Below are positions 47,095 through 59,717 of a stretch of 64,000 nucleotides of DNA, in pieces. The notes under the pieces were generated by a model. The model was not told the origin of the DNA, made no database searches, and was given only the letters and a program-made list of their open reading frames with translations. Positions within the stretch are counted from its first letter, which is position 1. Each line of letters begins with the position of its first letter. The stretch comes from Erigeron canadensis (lineage: Eukaryota > Streptophyta > Magnoliopsida > Asterales > Asteraceae). Both the position numbers and the translations under genes were made by a program. Location: positions 46,672,213 to 46,736,212 of the forward strand of contig NC_057761.1 in the NCBI RefSeq assembly GCF_010389155.1. Direction: 5' to 3'.

Positions 47095-47225
47095 GTCAAG
47101 AAAGCTTTATGGTTTCGGTCTTTGAATCATTTGTTCTCAAGCTATTTGATTGCATGCGAAACTGCATCCGTTGGTATCAGAGCTCAAGTTATTTCAAATG
47201 ATCAAATGACGTAAGAGAACTAATG
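47095..47225 (+). repeat. Third copia LTR-end/PBS fragment
   Basis: Repeats the end of copy 1 above: TTTATGGTTTCGGTCTTTGA, GATTGCATGCGAAACTGCATC and TTGGTATCAGAGCTCAAG (exact initiator-Met site at 47172-47183), then TCAAATGACGTAAGAGAACTAA. Confidence 0.6.
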
Positions 47226-50200
47226 ATGAATTAAAGACATAACTGAACCAAAGGGTTCTAAGAACACAAGTTGCCGACGACTCTACTATGTGTTGTCACA
47301 TATTCTTTCATTCAACATAAGATTAAAAGGAAGAAAAAACCTTCGTGTCATCTTACATGTAATTTCCATTGTTCTTTGATCCAAATATAATGTCACGTCA
47401 GTATGTACATCAATTGTATTTATCTTGTCTTGAGTTATACCGTACATTGAGTAATTAACTTTTGAAATGTCATGTCATGAAAAAGGAAAGAAACTTTATA
47501 TGTTATTTTCAGTTGAACATTAAAGTCTTGCTTTATATTGTTAAAATGACATGTCATGAAAAAGGAAAGAAACTTTTTCTGTTAACATTAAAGTTGTGCT
47601 TTATATTGTTAAAATGATATGTCATGGAAAAAGAATGAAACTTTTTCTGTTATATTCAGCTAAATATTTAAACCTTGCTTATTAACATTTAAAACTCATT
47701 AAGACGCAAATTTTTGTTACAAGGGTAAACATTAAGCTTTTTTTTAAAGTGATGAAAAACCCTAATTTTGTATGTCTGTTCATCGTTCGTCCTATTAAAT
47801 ATATTACTTGTCACTATATGCCAACATAATACTTAAGTTTTCATTTTTTATTAAGATATAATAAATAACAGTTTTTGTCTTGATTATTTAAAGTTTAAAC
47901 ATTTATCAACATGTTATTATAAACTTTTAAATTATATATATCCTTCACAAGTAAAAGTATATACCAAAACTATTATTCAGTTTGGTTACAAAAAATACTC
48001 TTACATGATTTATCCAAAAAAACATATAAATACTTTATCTTGATGTAAGGTGATAGTAACATTTAAAAATCATATTAACAATGTTTTGATTGTTTGAGAT
48101 AATTAAAAATGTGGCAAGGGGTTACGCTTGTAAATAATACTTGATTTGGGTATATATTTAACGTGCTTTAAAAAATCGTATCTTTTCGTATAAAAAAATC
48201 CACTGATAAATGTACAACTATTTAATGCATTTTAACAAAAGCCCATACGGCTTCGTTTTGAAAAACCTACATTTGGAACATATCAAATAAATCAAATTTT
48301 GTTTGTAAAGAATATCTTGTCCTTTCATTACAAAAAATCATACATGGTTTAATACACACGCAATATGGCTATCATTTGATTGGATTGGTTTCAAGTAAAT
48401 TATAAATATCAGTGGTCATTTTTATTTTATAAAATTGATGTTGAATATTGTGTAATAATTTCCCAAATCACTTCAAGTTAAAGTAGGTTTTAAATTTTTT
48501 TTGTTAATGTGAAAGAACTCCACACTTTTGACTCTAAATCAAGTTATATTATAATATGCGTTGAACATCTATACTAGTCTAAACTAAACAGAAAACATTA
48601 TTTTTTGTGATCATTTAATAAAAATTAATTATCATCCACGGTATCTATTATTAAATAATGCAAACTTTTATGATATTTAAATATTATCTTTGAACGAAGT
48701 TAACCAAGTATCAAGTCACCAAGACATATATTATACTTACGATTATGTTTTAGACTAGTGGAATTGTTTTTCATTTTTAATAGATAATTTTTTGTTTCAA
48801 TTTAAAAGAATATTTTGATGAAAATAGATTTTTAAACTTATCGCCTTAGGTTATGTTTATTATTTCTCTTAAAGTTATAACACCATAAAATCTTCATCAC
48901 CTAAGCAAATCTCCATTTTGGAAGTAGAGGGAGCATGTTTACATGGTATAAAGAATGTCTAAACAAAGGTTACATGAACAAGCTATTTCATTTACACATG
49001 ATGATTTTCTAATTTGTGCCTTAATGCCACATGTAAAGTTATAGTTGATGTCTCAATATCTTTTTGGGAAATAAAAGTTTGACTTTTATAAGAAGAAACT
49101 TACATTTTTTCGAATTTAAGAATGATGGTACACAAGTTAAAAAAATCATATATACACATGCGCCCACAACTCTATTGTATCGATACATATTCACTTTTTA
49201 GTGTTCTAATCGACTCAATCCAAACATTGAAATGTGGTGTAAAACCAAATACGCTTAAACGTATTGTGAGTTATCCCTGGTACCGGACAAAGTGGGCGAC
49301 AACACAAAACATCAACCAAGCAAGGGGCACCAATTTCCTAATATATCTTATCTATATAAACATAGCACACTGTTGACGTTTTTCTTCAAGTATGAGATCA
49401 AATGGGAAAGAAATACGAGACGAGATGGTTTGATTTGGAGATAAAGTTTAATGATGAAGTTATTGAAAGAGAAATATGTGTTGTCGTCGGAGATCTCTAT
49501 TATGTTGTTATCGTGAGCTAAAAGTAGATGGAAATGGGAATCCAATAAAAATGTGGGGGATGGGGGTAGATAATGTATAAAGAATGTTGGATCAACCTAT
49601 ATGGATAATCTTTGCTACTTTTTAATAAAAATTTATTGGAAAAATGAAATTAATATTTTTTGCAACTTCGATTTAATTTGTACTGTAGGTTGGACCAGTA
49701 ATAAAATGGTTCGTCATTTTGAGTTTGTTTCGTATTTTAAGAGAAGTTTTATTTGTTTTGTAGGAGATAATTAGTGTTAATTGTATTAGTTTGATCGATA
49801 TTATCAAAGTTAATTAGATAAGAAGTATGTAAATTTTAGAACTTGATAGAATTTTTTCTCATATTCTATTATTAGTTAACTATTATCAATATCAAACAAT
49901 TTTGTATATAAACTGCTCGATCTCGATTATGGTAGAAAACACATATGATGAATATAATGAAAATCGAAATCCTTTTGAAGAAACAATGAGTAAAGAGAGG
50001 TTGAATTGCTGGTTGACTACTTCAATATTGAAAAAACGCATATAATGAAGACAATAGGTTACAAGTTTATATTATCTTTTTATGCTCGTACAAAATAAAA
50101 CAACTTTTTACTAACTTCATGTAGCTATATTTCAAATTTCGTTTCTTAAAAACCAAAAACTAACATAAAAATAAGTCGATTAACTTGACTACAATTTAGG

Positions 50201-50314
50201 TCTCTAAAAGATAATGGGTAATCTTTTTAATGTTTAAGAGGGCCCTGACCACAGAGGTAGACAAACTTAACTAACTACATTAAACAATTAATTTATCGTG
50301 TTTAACAAAATATA
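47226..50314. other. Intergenic sequence with short tandem repeats
   Basis: About 3 kb, AT-rich. Three diverged tandem copies of a roughly 70-80 bp unit lie at about 47466-47690 (common word ATGTCATGAAAAAGGAAAGAAAC). Otherwise I see no coding frame, tRNA or element boundary. Confidence 0.5.
47466..47690. repeat. Three diverged tandem units (~70-80 bp)
   Basis: Units begin near 47466, 47546 and 47614 and share ATGTCATG-AAAAAG-A-GAAAC-TTT and GCTTTATATTGTTAAAATGA. Confidence 0.7.
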
Positions 50315-51456
50315 TCTATATATATATAAAACAGAAACCTTAATTCATAATTAGAAAAATATGGAATCTTAGATGAAGTTTAACTTTTACTTAGAGCCAT
50401 TAGATCAAATGATGATGTCATATACCTTATTTAACTCTTTTAGATTTAATTTTATTTTAATAAATTTAAATTATTATTATTTCTTTATTTAAGTTTGTAG
50501 ACATTAATAATTAATGTTTTTAATATTATAATTATGAAAACTAATATTTTTATATTTTACAACATTTTTTATCTTTAAAATTAAATTTTATTTTTTTCCA
50601 ATAAATTTTTTTTAATGTAATACGTTAATATTAATTATATTTTTTTATAATATTTTTATCATATAACGAATAAAATTTGGTTATAAGGTTTTTTGTATAG
50701 AATTTTTATCATATATCGTTTTTATTTAGATCAATGTTTTGAAAACCGAACCATATGTCAAACCGGTCTTCTTAATAAAAAAAACTAAAAAAATAAATAT
50801 AGAGTTTATAATAAGCTATCTCAATTATATATCAAAAAATAATCGTGTGAAAATTACAATGATATTTTGCATAATATTAGCTTAGATTAACACAACATGC
50901 GATATATGGATTGATCATTAAATTGCTTAGTAATTTTAGTATATAATTAAATTATTTAAGCAAAACTTTAAAGCACAAGTACAATGACAATGCAGACATA
51001 TCCGGATGAATGAAAGACATCCAAAGAAACAAAAACCTTACTTGGCGAGTCCTCTAATAGATGATGTATCAATTTATTAACTGTCTGGTCTGTTAACCGG
51101 AATTTAAACGACCACTGATATAACTTCATTTTTTTTCGGGGGTTTAATTCTTAAATGGTTATATATTTGTCAACTGATATAATATTATATAAATTTAACA
51201 TGTCATTAATTATACTCCCTCCGTTCTAATTTAAATGTCACGTTGACTAACTTTGACCGTAAATAACTTTGTTTGTGTCATGTAACACTTGATATAAAAT
51301 ATATGAATGAATTGAGTTTTTAATGTACTTTTCGTTCATATAAGTTTTATCAACTACTATATAGTACAAACAAAGTTATTTACGGTCAAAGTTAGTCAAC
51401 GTGACATTTAAATTGGGATGGAGGGAGTATATGTTTCCCGCATATTACGCGGGTAG
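50315..51456 (+). mobile_element. Helitron candidate containing a Stowaway MITE
   Basis: The 5' end TCTATATATATATAAAACAG follows an A. A perfect-stem hairpin CCCGC...GCGGG (51437-51453) precedes GTAG|T at 51453-51457. The canonical end would be CTAG|T, so the 3' terminus has one substitution or the call is wrong. The interior is AT-rich and non-coding. Confidence 0.5.
51215..51427. mobile_element. Stowaway MITE (Tc1/mariner)
   Basis: 213 bp with TIRs CTCCCTCCGTTCTAATTTAA and the inverted partner GGAGGGAG at the right, matching for about 60 bp, flanked by TA on both sides (51213-51214 and 51428-51429). This is the classic Stowaway end sequence. No coding capacity. Confidence 0.93.
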
Positions 51457-51751
51457 TTAAACCAATAGAAACAAAATAATCGCTCGATTTAACTCAAAAG
51501 AATATGACAGAATTGAAGTCAGATACATAAATACAGCCAAAATTGAGGGACCAAATCATATAAAATACCATCCATCCCGCTTTACACACAGATAAACACA
51601 CCCACACTCAATATACACACACACTTACGAGATACAGATATAGATACACAAATATAACCAAATCACACTTTTCGGAACTTATTTTCGCACAATTTTTTGC
51701 GTCTTATCTATCCACACACACACACACACAGAAAGAAGTCAAAATCCAGCC
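51457..51751 (+). promoter_or_regulatory. 5' flank/leader of the SCAMP gene with CA repeats
   Basis: Contains ACACACAC-rich runs (about 51588-51640 and 51711-51730) just ahead of the ATG. Such CA/CT-rich tracts are common in plant 5' UTRs. TATA box not resolved. Confidence 0.4.
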
Positions 51752-54700
51752 ATGAATCGCCGTGAAGATCCGAATCCTTTTGAAGAAGATGTCAATCCTT
51801 TTTCGGTAACTCTAGATCTACCTATTTTTATGCTTTTAATTTAGGTTTTCTGTTATTTTTGGATATATATATATGTATGTATCTATGCTCACACACAATA
51901 TTCTGTTAGTTTAATACCAATGTGTGTTCTGCATGTCGATTTATGGCGATTTTGTGTAATTATAATGTAGATCTGAGATTACTACTGACTTAGTGAATCG
52001 GCTGTATATAATGTATAGATACAGACAGCATTGTGAATGTGTAGTTTGCTGATTTGGAACTGGTTGAGATGATTTTTTTTTTGTATGAGTTGAATTTTTA
52101 TGTTCTTTGTGAGGATTAGTTAGCGGATTTATATGGAAGCGTTGCCGGTTTGCGGATTTGTAGATTATTGCTGAAATTTAGGTTGTGGACTTGTGGCGGA
52201 GGGATGCTCCGGATTTGGTTATTTTTAGAAATTAATGATCGAACTGGATTTATGATATGGTATGTTGCATATTTATGATATTAAAGTAATAAAAAAAACG
52301 GATTCATATTCGGATATAAAAATATAGATATTAAACATTATCAAACAAGACGAATGTCGCTATTATTTAGGATTTATATTTTCTGGACCTTTCTACACCT
52401 TTAACATTGAAAATTCGAATTGGACTAAACAAGCATTAATTTGTTATTATATAGATCCATATTCATAATAGCATTTCATTTTATAAAAATTAAATTCTCC
52501 AGGTTTTGAAGTTTGTGACACAAGCTTACATATGTATACTAGTCAAATAGGCCTGTGGGTTGCACGGATCTTGTTCGGATTGTTATAGATGGGCTCGAGT
52601 GAAAGTCCTAGGGGTGAAGCCCGGTAGTTTTACTTTTAAACACTTCAAAACTTTTAATAACTTCAATTAAACAGGCACATAGATTCTTTAATAATTTAAC
52701 TACTTCAACTGTTTCGAACTAAGCTTACTATAATATGCAAGGTTGGGTAAATATGGCAAAATAAGCGGTTCGGGTTGGCTAATGGGTCACATAACAAACC
52801 TGGTTGAATGGGTTCACTTCAATTGGGGTCGAGTCAAGTTGAGCCAAGGGTTCTAAAGTTCTAAAGCCAAATGTAAACATCTATTTGTTTCATTTGTCTA
52901 TCTGGTATATGTATGTGCGTTTTGTTAGCATCAACACAAGGACTAAAGAGTTCAATACATGAGAATACGGGTATCCCTGCAATTAAAAATAAAGTATATT
53001 ATGCACTTGCAAAATTATGATTGAAATCAACTTCTTGATCTTTGGATAACCATTGCCGAAAAATATTACATGTGCTGTACACATTCTTGAGGCATATGCG
53101 CTGAGTTATAGCCTAGACTGGATGAAGATATACTTCTCACAACAGAGTTTAATTTTAGGCCATGTTTAAAGAATCCAGCCTCTGTCTGAAGTTCATGTAC
53201 TAAAATTTGATCTCTTTTTGTCTGGTATGCTTGGAGTTAAGGCCTATTGCCCTATTGTCACTTGTGAAATAACTGGGTCCACATATACTTTTTAAAATGG
53301 AGTTTGATGTCTAACCATGATTAAAGAATGCAATATAGATTTTTCGTACTGTAATTTGATCTACTTTGTTGCCATCTCAACATATTATCACCTGATTGCA
53401 GAACGGCAATGCCGCTCCTGAATCAAAATCCCGCATTCCTCAGATGGTTGCTAGTACTTTTGGTTTTGGTCAAAAGCATGATGCAACTGTTGATATACCA
53501 TTGGATTCAATGAATGTAAGTTGATATGTATTTCCAATATTAGTTTCTTTGAAGTCTGTATTGGGATGCTTACTTTACCTGGTGGTGTATATGTTCCAGG
53601 ATCCAAAGAAAAAAGCAACAGAACTTTCAAATTGGGAATCTGACTTGAAGAGACGGGAAAAGGTTGGTTTCACAGTTATCATAATCGTACTTAGCTGTTA
53701 TCTGCCTTGCTAGTATGTCATTTCCTTTTATCTTTGTGGGTAAGGCAAACTGTGTTTTTATCAATGTGATACTATCCAATATTGCTACTAGTTTGTGTTG
53801 TACTTATCTACTCTGCATTCTAGAATGGTTTGAATTTACATATAACCTTGTATCGTACAGGACATTAAACGAAGAGAAGAGGCTGTTGCTGGTGGTGAGT
53901 AGTGCTATTTAGTATCATCGCTTGAACTTTATTTTTGTTAACAGTGACACATTTAAACATCACTCTCATTCCATGTGAAAACAGCTGCCATTCCCACGGA
54001 TGATAGGAACTGGCCTCCATTTTTTCCAATAATCCATCATGATATAGCCAATGAGATACCAGTTCATGCTCAAAAGTTGCAGTATTTGGCTTTTGCAAGT
54101 TGGTTAGGTACGAATTTCATGTCTTACTAGTTAATTTATTGAATGCTATATCTAGTGAGAAATTTGATTCCGTGATCTGCAATTCCTTTGGCATTAACAC
54201 TTTTTTATGCAGGCATAGTTCTCTGCCTGACATTTAACGTCATAGCGGTGATCGTCTGTTGGATCAAAGGCGGTGGTAAGTTTATACATTCTTTTATGAT
54301 GCTTAAACTGGTGTTAAGAACCCCAATGTCAAGTTCTGAGCTTCTATACCTTACCATGTCCAGGTGTGAAGATCTTTTTCCTTGCAACAATCTATGCACT
54401 CCTTGGAGTACCCCTTTCCTATGTATTATGGTACCGACCACTCTATCGTGCAATGAGGTATTTTTTTATTGAGCAAGCTCTTATATTTTTCTTTTCTAAA
54501 AGTAAGTTTAAGTGATTTGCTATTTTCTATACTAAGGTAGCAAGTCAATAGCTATAGGGCTCTAAATGCATTTCGAACATGATATGGTCATCTCGTATCA
54601 TCTTTATTTGCCAAAATAAGCGGGATTGGGGAGGGTCACTATCAGGTAAAATGGGTAATTCTTTGGAACAGGTGAAAAAGGAGCAGGTTGATTGACCCAA

Positions 54701-57599
54701 AACACTTTGTTTCTCCTAAACTCACATTTTTTAATGTATATAACTGGGTAGTTTATTATCTTAATGATGGCATAGTTTTTCTTTGCATAAATTAATCAAG
54801 GGTTTGTATACATCAGTACATGTTGTGCCTGTTTTAACCTGTTTGACCTGTTTTCTCGCAAATTCATTCTGCTTTCATTTGTTGCCTTGTTGGATATAGA
54901 ATGTAACCGAAATTGACCTGTTCACAAGTAAATAGGTTGAATTTGCTCACTCTAGTATCCACTCAAGTGGACGTTATCCTTTATATGCCAAAGCGGATAT
55001 GTATGCAACCGTATTTGTCTGGCGGAGATTAGGGTTGATATCCTACATTTCACACATACTGATATACCTACAAAAAGTTGCCAACTAGGACCTTATGAAC
55101 GCTAGGATGTTAAGGAAGATCTTTTTCCTACGCTACAATGTATGTTGTTAACATAGATCATGAGTTAATGTTCAAAAAAAAGTATTGTTTGGTCCAATTG
55201 AGTGGCTTGTTCAGGAGTTATTTTTGCTGAGTAACCGTCATCGGTGACTTGCAGCTGCGAATATTATTAGTAGGGGTTCAGTACTTCAGTTATCTTTTCA
55301 TCTAGTACTCATCTTAGATTGTGATTTACAAATTTCTTGCATCATAGTTCTTCCAGTTGTCCCCTCTTTCCCGGATCGATTGTTTTAGACACACTGAGAA
55401 TTGGATGATAAGATGGAGGTGAGGCTTTTAATTTGATATTAAGAATTTAAGCATGTGTTTTGGACGTTTCTGCTGAGGTGTACAGGTTAAATATCAGTAC
55501 AATCTGAGGATCAATTTTGCCATTGAAAAGTTAATTAAGTTGGATTTGTATCAGATTCCTTAGAATTTTTCCTTTTCACATATCCTTGTAATATTAAAAA
55601 TGGGTTACTTCTTGATTAAAAATGTCACTGTGTTCTCTCCAAAAAGCAAATAAATCAAATATGAAAATAGCAACAAAAAGAAATCGTCAAAACTAGTATG
55701 AAATAACAAAATATCTACTTTTTTGGTTGCAATGACTGCTCACTGTTTTCTCCTCCATTTCCCTTTTTTAACATTTATGCATTCCCTTTATTATATAAAC
55801 TTGTTTGAGTGATAGCAGGAAGTTGGTCGTAACTATAAGCCTTTTATGTTTTTTGATTTTGCAGGACTGACAGTGCTTTGAAATTTGGTTGGTTTTTCTT
55901 GTTCTACTTGGTAAGCTGCTACTGAGAACCCATATCAGCTCTTTTGGTGGTTGATTTAAAATAGCCCGTTCCATATAATCTAAATTCATTTCGTTTTGCA
56001 GCTCCATCTTGGCTTTTGTATATTTGCTGCTATCGCTCCTCCAATAGTCTTTCATGGGAAGTCATTGACGTAAGCTCTCTATCTTAACTTCAAAGTAGCT
56101 GTCACTACTGCATGTTTATATCGTAAAACAATTTTTCATTTGTTTCTTTTTTATTGGTAACACACTGATTCATACTCAGTTTATTACATTAAATCATTTA
56201 TTCATTTGTATGTATGCGTTTGAGGCGCGTCTTCTAATTTTAGTCTACCTGTTTTCAATATAGGGGTATTCTAGCTGCAATTGATGTCTTTTCTGACCAT
56301 GCACTAGCGGGGGTAAGCCCTAAACCAAGCATGCATTGTATATCTATGATTACTGATTTACTGTCATAATAAACGGCCAAAAGGCCTAACTCAAGTACAT
56401 GATGATTGATGAGTTTGGATAGCTCAACTACTTGCGCTCATTAGGTTTAGGGGATAATAATAGGGGTATTTTTTCTTGAGTATCTTTCTGGAAGCAGTCT
56501 TTCTACCCTCAGGTAGATGTATGACTATGACTGTCTACATCCCCCCTCCCCGGGCACCCCATCTGGCAGGATTGGGTGTCATTGTTGTTGGGGCATGAAT
56601 TCCTTTCTAGTCTGTATGTATATGCATGTGTGTTCTAAAAGGGAAAGATTATACTATTACCATATCCCGTTGCTTACATTCCACGCCAAACCAGTAAGAT
56701 TGCCTTGAATGGTTTCACAAGTCGTAAATCTTTTTATGTGATAGAGAAAAGGTGCTTGGTTTGTGAAATCTGATTGATTAACATTCGGTCATGATGAATT
56801 GGAAAATGTGGTTTGAAGTGCCGAAGTGGTTATAATATATAACTTTAAGATCTAGGACTCTATGGAAGGTACCAAAACAATTTTATATCAAGTGACAATA
56901 TATTAATCTCCAAAAAATTTTACCTTCCAAGTCTTTTTGACATGTAAAAGTTCTGCATATCTCTGTGCTTCTATATGAGATAGTTATTTGATGGATTAGT
57001 CGTCTACTAAACCTTGTAAGTCAAATTTTTCATCTTATTTGAAATAGAGGGAAGAATAGTTTGAGTATGCCATCGTGTGCTTATTTGTGGAATTTTCTGA
57101 ATTTCAAGACTGGTTGAGTATAGATTTCAACATCCACTGTAGACATTGTAGTTTTCTATATTACGAGTAGACCAAGCTTTTTTGATACTTCATAGAAACA
57201 AAAGCATATTGCTCGACAACAATGTTACACTGTGCAAAATGAACAGTAATTTTTGTGTATCTCCTAAGTAGAATTGATAGAAAGTAGCTTGGCAATTTGC
57301 ATTCAGCCCATGTGACACGTGTTTCTGATTTTCACATTCTGTAAGTCGGTATGACAGTTATGCCTTGGTAATCACAAATAACAATTAATTTATTGCTCAT
57401 GCAGATCTTCTATATGGTTGGATTTGGATTATTCTGTTTAGAATCACTTCTAAGCTTCTGGGTACTCCAGGTCAGAGAATATACTTCTTTTCAGCTCATT
57501 TATTTCTTTTATTGTTTTTTATTGTTAAATTTGCATCAATGCTTTTTTATTGTTCGGTTTCTCCAGAAAGTTTACATGTATTTCCGTGGAAACAAGTGA
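51752..57599 (+). CDS. SCAMP: Secretory carrier-associated membrane protein (SCAMP), 268 aa
   Basis: Tetraspanning protein of the trans-Golgi network, plasma membrane and endosomes, acting in vesicle trafficking. Twelve exons: 51752-51805, 53402-53515, 53600-53662, 53861-53894, 53985-54107, 54213-54275, 54364-54457, 55865-55910, 56002-56069, 56264-56312, 57405-57470, 57567-57599 (807 bases, in frame to TGA). The N-terminus has NPF repeats ([13 protein letters not shown]), which in this family bind EH-domain proteins. Then comes a charged coiled-coil stretch ([20 protein letters not shown], about residues 62-86), [13 protein letters not shown], and four membrane spans at about residues 122-147, 154-174, 188-213 and 237-257. 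The conserved loop [20 protein letters not shown] lies between spans 2 and 3. The short basic tail is [10 protein letters not shown]. Length and exon structure are normal for plant SCAMPs. Confidence 0.93.
52540..52960. repeat. TE fragments in SCAMP intron 1
   Basis: GGTTGCACGGATC near 52557 with CTAG nearby resembles a reversed Helitron end. GTAAATATGGCAAAATAAGCGG at 52747 and GGGTTGGCTAATGGGTCAC resemble the hAT-MITE-like intronic repeat. Boundaries not resolved. Confidence 0.35.
54600..54965. repeat. hAT-MITE-like repeat in SCAMP intron 7
   Basis: Begins ATTTGCCAAAATAAGCGGG and ends with CCTGTTTGACCTGTTTTCTCG...CAAGTAAATAGGTTG, phrases shared with 42630-42925 in SUV2. Confidence 0.4.
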
Positions 57600-58401
57600 T
57601 GCTAGTCTATGATGCTGCCTCCTGTGAGTTGGTTTTATACCTATATGTGAAGTACCAGTAGTTGAGTTAAAATGCCGTATCTCCACTAGTGGCGGCTTGG
57701 CTTGTTACGTGGAGGGTTTTGCTCATTTGTCATGTTAGAAAGTATATGTGTAATTGATTATAGGAACATGAAATGTTACAGCTTTACTCTAGATTGCATT
57801 TTGATTCTATAGGGTTTTATTTTTCACATGCACGTTGTGTTATTTCATTCGTTTAAGTATACCTAAATTTGCCTGATGAGTGAAACAGTGTTGTCTTTCA
57901 TCTAATTTTCTCTCATCCAAATCTTTTAGGTAAATGGAATTGTTTTATGTAACTATCGCCTAACCGAATATTAATGGTGGCTTGGGTGTCTTTCCGTTCA
58001 CTTCATGCAAAATCAACTTTTTTTTTTTTTGAATTGTCCTTTCATTCTTGTAACTTCAGATGAAGTTTATTAAATTGCTGTCAAAAACAAATACTTTTGG
58101 CCCCAAAACTAGGAGTTGCCAGTTTCTGATGAGATCTTTGAATCACCCAGTTTAACTTTTGAACATTTTTTGTTTTAAATTATTACTTTTGGAATTTGAA
58201 TCAATGTTTTACCTTTTGTATCTTACATGTTCACGTCAACTTTAAATTTAGACAGATTTTCCAGAGTAATGCTATAATACTAGAAAAAATGATGAACCAA
58301 AGAAATGACTATTTTTCTCAGTTTTAATCCACCCAGAACTGGAACTATACCTTTTGGCATGGACAAAGAGGGATTGCGGGATCCAGTCACACTGATGTAA
58401 A
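57600..58401. other. 3' UTR and flank of the SCAMP gene
   Basis: About 800 bp. The first 150-200 bp are the presumed 3' UTR. No further gene seen. Confidence 0.4.
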
Positions 58402-58767
58402 ATCGAATTCTGATGATGTTACACCTCTAATTGAGCAGAGGATGCAACATAGAATTCTAATATCATGGCAGTGAGATTTCTTTTATAATTCAAGTGCTTA
58501 ATAAAACGTTTAAATCATCACACATCGAATTCTGATGATGTTACACCTCTAATTGAGCAGAGGATGCAACATAGAATTCTAATTTCATGGCAGTGAGATT
58601 TCTTTTATAATTCAAGTGCTTAATAAAACGCTTAAATCATCACACATCGAATTCTGATGATGTTACACCTCTAATTGAGCAGAGGATGCAACATAGAATT
58701 CTAATTTCATGGCAGTGAGATTTCTTTTATAATTCAAGTGCTTAATAAAACGTTTAAATCATCACAT
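58402..58767. repeat. 122-bp minisatellite, three tandem copies, hairpin-forming
   Basis: Units start ATCGAATTCTGATGATG at 58402, 58524 and 58646, exact period 122, with only a couple of substitutions between copies. Each unit contains GAATTC ... TGTT-CCTCT-AATTGAGC-AGAGG-AACA ... GAATTC, an imperfect hairpin about 53 nt long. Confidence 0.95.
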
Positions 58768-59717
58768 AATGGAAACCGTTTCTAGGATATTACAAGAAGC
58801 AAAACATCCCTGTTAACAGGCTTGTTGAAAATCAAGGAGAAAACACAAAGGTATTGAGAACTAAGAACCCAATAGTTTTACTTGAGCAAGTTCCAAGCAT
58901 ACAATCAACTCTTATTTCTTTCTATACGCCAATATGCAGATATTATCTTTCTTTTAGTTGCGGAGTTGGCGGTAATTGTTAATATAAGTTGACCATGTAT
59001 ATACCGAAGTTTAGGATTATGCATATACGCGTAAATAGAACGAAATTAAACATATATAGATTACGAAAAAATATTAATTGAGTCAAGGAGGCACAGTAAA
59101 TACCTGCACCTACTAATTTTTTGGTTGTACTATAAACTATACAATATACCTACAAATATTAATTATTAATTCTTATGAATTGTCAAAAAGCAAATGGAAT
59201 TCAAGTTTTGTGAGGAGCAAAATGGCAAAGAAGATGACCAAGGTTTGATATGGTTGGCATGTAAGGACCAAAAGCTCTACTCCACACAAACTACCCTCAT
59301 CCTCAATCAACCAATTCCTAGGTGCCACATGGCATGACAAATATCCAAACTGCAACAAATAACCACCAAGCTTCTCCATGTCTATTGCTATCACAAATGC
59401 CATCACCACATCTTCATTACCCAATCTTTTTTCCCAACATTTTGAAATGACTAAAATGGCCTCAAACTTTTTAAAGACAGCACAACTGTGAGTATGACCA
59501 CTCTATTTCTTTAACTTAAGTGGTACATTGTATTTTTTTATATCAACATTAGAATTGCATGTACCACTTTAAGCTTACCCCTTCTTTCATTTTGTATCTC
59601 ACAAAAACTATCACTTAATAGAAAATGACCAAAAGCCCAGTATAAGTGACACATTAAAAAGCTATTTTCTCATTCTCTCCATCTCTCTCCTAAGTTTCAC
59701 AAAGTTTAGAGAAAAAT
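58768..59717 (+). promoter_or_regulatory. Promoter region and leader of the phosphoribulokinase gene
   Basis: About 950 bp. A possible TATA box (TATAAGTG, about 59641-59648) lies 77 bases before the ATG. A pyrimidine-rich leader (CTCATTCTCTCCATCTCTCTC, about 59670-59690) follows, common in photosynthesis genes. No light-responsive G-box is confidently seen. A minus-strand ORF (59173-59424) overlaps here without recognisable features. Confidence 0.4.

Noticed and set aside
49930..50044. Short ORF with an NPFEE-like start, similar to the first SCAMP exon 1.8 kb downstream
   Set aside because: Only about 14 bases (AATCCTTTTGAAGA) match and the rest diverges at once; no second exon or splice context. 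Chance or a tiny duplication cannot be told apart.
58402..58767. CRISPR-like array
   Set aside because: Three contiguous tandem copies without unique spacers in a plant nuclear genome; it is a minisatellite.
59173..59424. Minus-strand 83-codon ORF upstream of PRK
   Set aside because: No motif, no splice partners, and it overlaps the presumed promoter region.
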